A stretch of DNA of 61,954 bases, from assembly GCA_022843175.1 (NCBI GenBank), contig JALHOE010000027.1:1-61954 (forward strand). The letters run 5' to 3'. Below, one piece after another: positions 60,762 to 61,954 of the stretch. Position 1 is the first letter of the stretch. Each line of letters begins with the position of its first letter. The notes under the pieces were generated by a model. It did not search any database. It was not told the DNA's origin and saw only the letters and a program-made list of their open reading frames with translations. Made by a program: the position numbers and the translations under genes. The stretch is from Deltaproteobacteria bacterium (lineage in GTDB: Bacteria > Myxococcota_A > Polyangia > Polyangiales > JADJMO01).

Positions 60762-61954
60762 GGCGATACCTCTCGCGGCGGGTCGCGTCCTTGAGCACGT
60801 CGTAGGCCTCGTCGAGGACACCGAGTACCAGCTTGAGGTCGTCGGTGACATCGAGCAACGACGGACGCATCACCTTGCTCGGATCGAGCGCGCGGCGAAG
60901 GTCGAGGTAGGCGCGCTTGATCTCGTAGCCGGTGGAGTCGCGCGGGACGCCGAGGATCGCGAAATAGTCGCCGTCCTCGACCAGCGCGCGACGCGCTGTG
61001 ATGCGCGCCCGCACCGCGCCATCGTCGAGCTCGGCGTCGCGCAACGGATCGGCGACCTCGACCTCGGCCTGCGGCGCGCCCGAGGTCATGACGCCGGGAC
61101 GGATGCCCGCGAGCGACTGGAGCACCGAGAGCGTGACGAGGGCGTAGAGGAGCGGCGGCGCGTCCTCTCCGCGCTGGTCCATGATCTCGCGGAGCGACAC
61201 GCCCGAGGCGTGGCGCAACAGCGCGTCGTCCTGATCGTCGAGGCCGCACTCGTCGAGGAGCTTCAGGTGCTCGCCCGGCGTGAAGCGCACATCGAGCCCG
61301 CCGAGGCGCGCGATCGCCTCGTGCGGCGGCACCGCGCGACGCACGATCTCGAGCATCAGCGCGGGGCCGGGCGTGCCGCCGAACACCGGAGGCTCGCCGC
61401 GCAGGCGCTGCGGCGGTTCGGCCTCGTAGGCGACGCGACCGCGCGCGATGGCGATGGTGCGCGTGAGCAGCCACGCGGCGTGCGCCTGGAGCACGTCCCA
61501 CAGCTGGTCCTGGTGCAGATGACCGTGCGCGACGAGCGCCGCACCCGCGAGTCGGCCGAACGGCGGCACCCTGCCCTCGAGCCGCTTGGCGACGTCGGCC
61601 GGGAGATCGCCGCGGGACACGAGGTAGCCGAGCAGCGACTCGCCGTCGACGGAGGACGCCGCCGTCACCACGTCGCCGTCCTGCATGACGATGCGGCGGA
61701 TGCCGGCGGCCTCGTCGAAGCGCATCACGCCGGTCAAGCGGGTGGCGACCGCGGAGGAGAGCGCGCGCAACGCCTCGTCGCTCGACGTGATCGCGCGCGG
61801 CTGGGGGATGAGCTGCGGCAGCGGCGCCGCGGCCGGCATCGCGGGCGGGCGCGAGGTCTGCGGCGCGAGCGGCGGCGGATGATCCAGCGCCGGCAGCGGC
61901 GCGGCGTACTGCTGGGCGATCTGCGACTGCGCGCGCTCGACCTCCGGGTCGGGC
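60733..61954 (-). CDS. DUF4388 / J-domain protein (5' end outside window)
   Basis: The frame is open to the window edge, so at least 406 residues are seen and the start is missing. The middle part (GDVVTAASSVDGESLLGYLVSRGDL... LHQDQLWDVLQAHAAWLL) is the PATAN/DUF4388 type. A C-terminal J-like domain follows (YFAILGVPRDSTGYEIKRAYLDLRRALDP); the HPD tripeptide is replaced by LDP, so DnaK stimulation is doubtful. This combination is typical of Myxococcota. Confidence 0.8.
   Translation of the reverse strand, partial: PDPEVERAQSQIAQQYAAPLPALDHPPPLAPQTSRPPAMPAAAPLPQLIPQPRAITSSDEALRALSSAVATRLTGVMRFDEAAGIRRIVMQDGDVVTAASSVDGESLLGYLVSRGDLPADVAKRLEGRVPPFGRLAGAALVAHGHLHQDQLWDVLQAHAAWLLTRTIAIARGRVAYEAEPPQRLRGEPPVFGGTPGPALMLEIVRRAVPPHEAIARLGGLDVRFTPGEHLKLLDECGLDDQDDALLRHASGVSLREIMDQRGEDAPPLLYALVTLSVLQSLAGIRPGVMTSGAPQAEVEVADPLRDAELDDGAVRARITARRALVEDGDYFAILGVPRDSTGYEIKRAYLDLRRALDPSKVMRPSLLDVTDDLKLVLGVLDEAYDVLKDATRRERYRRAITHEPPR

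Noticed and set aside
60733-61000. DnaJ co-chaperone call for the J-like domain
   Set aside because: The HPD motif is replaced by LDP, so classical DnaK stimulation is not supported; kept only as J-like.

Overview
The window comes from a high-GC (about 65-70%) Gram-negative genome, most probably a myxobacterium or other Myxococcota. Pointers to this are the very many small secreted lipoproteins with low-complexity Asp/Thr/Ala linkers, the RCC1-repeat, VWA, FHA and DUF4388/J-domain proteins, the sigma-54 two-component regulator, and frequent GTG/TTG starts with 4-base stop/start overlaps.

Bases 1 to about 31,500 form a metal-resistance (almost certainly copper) island. It holds: a complete HME-RND tripartite efflux operon (CusCBA/CzcCBA type, 3319-9129); three different multicopper oxidases (12559-14004, 16116-17039, 17952-19472); a Met-rich lipoprotein; a cupredoxin lipoprotein; a PepSY membrane protein; an MFS exporter; a second Lgt-like enzyme; thioredoxin-like lipoproteins; beta-propeller lipoproteins; a nucleotidyl cyclase fused to a YHS domain; and two sensor kinases. 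One kinase (880-2001) has a membrane domain that aligns without gaps to the copper-binding ethylene-receptor domain. The other (28505-29995) has a His-rich extracytoplasmic sensor and is coupled to a sigma-54 response regulator (27135-28508).

The island is tied together by a previously unmarked 17-bp palindrome, consensus GTGACC-N5-GGTCAC. I count 15 good copies and a few degenerate ones, nearly all in gaps between genes, from 208 to 31275, and none with this spacing in the housekeeping half. It is probably the binding site of the sigma-54 response regulator. Three convincing -24/-12 promoters occur with it. They drive the Met-rich lipoprotein and two tiny peptide loci that have no assigned gene: 10753-10893 (46 aa) and 21621-21865 (a 25-aa five-cysteine peptide followed by a 50-aa peptide). 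The 46- and 50-aa peptides share an NVKVR leader and a 9-residue repeat containing RHCGD(S/A)P. They look like a new family of copper-induced Cys/His peptides, either direct Cu(I) ligands or RiPP-like precursors.

A second unusual gene is 17252-17947. It is a thioredoxin-like lipoprotein whose redox motif is UGIC, with an in-frame TGA in place of the first Cys and a SECIS-like hairpin 14 nt downstream, so it is a candidate selenoprotein. The right end of the island (30555-31275) holds the fossil of a second Cus operon that still carries its palindromic operator.

From 31,540 to the end the window is ordinary chromosomal background. It includes murA and an MFS protein; a cysteine-rich lipoprotein; a flavin split-barrel/GAF/winged-helix protein; a hemerythrin-like protein; a TetR regulator with a zinc-ribbon membrane protein and three CTATC-N4-GATAG operators; a FadL-type porin; Smc; a serine hydrolase; a DUF4139-like lipoprotein; an RCC1 lipoprotein; purH; trpD-trpC; a VWA lipoprotein; asnS; and a DUF4388/J-domain protein cut by the window end. 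No rRNA, tRNA, CRISPR array or insertion sequence was seen.
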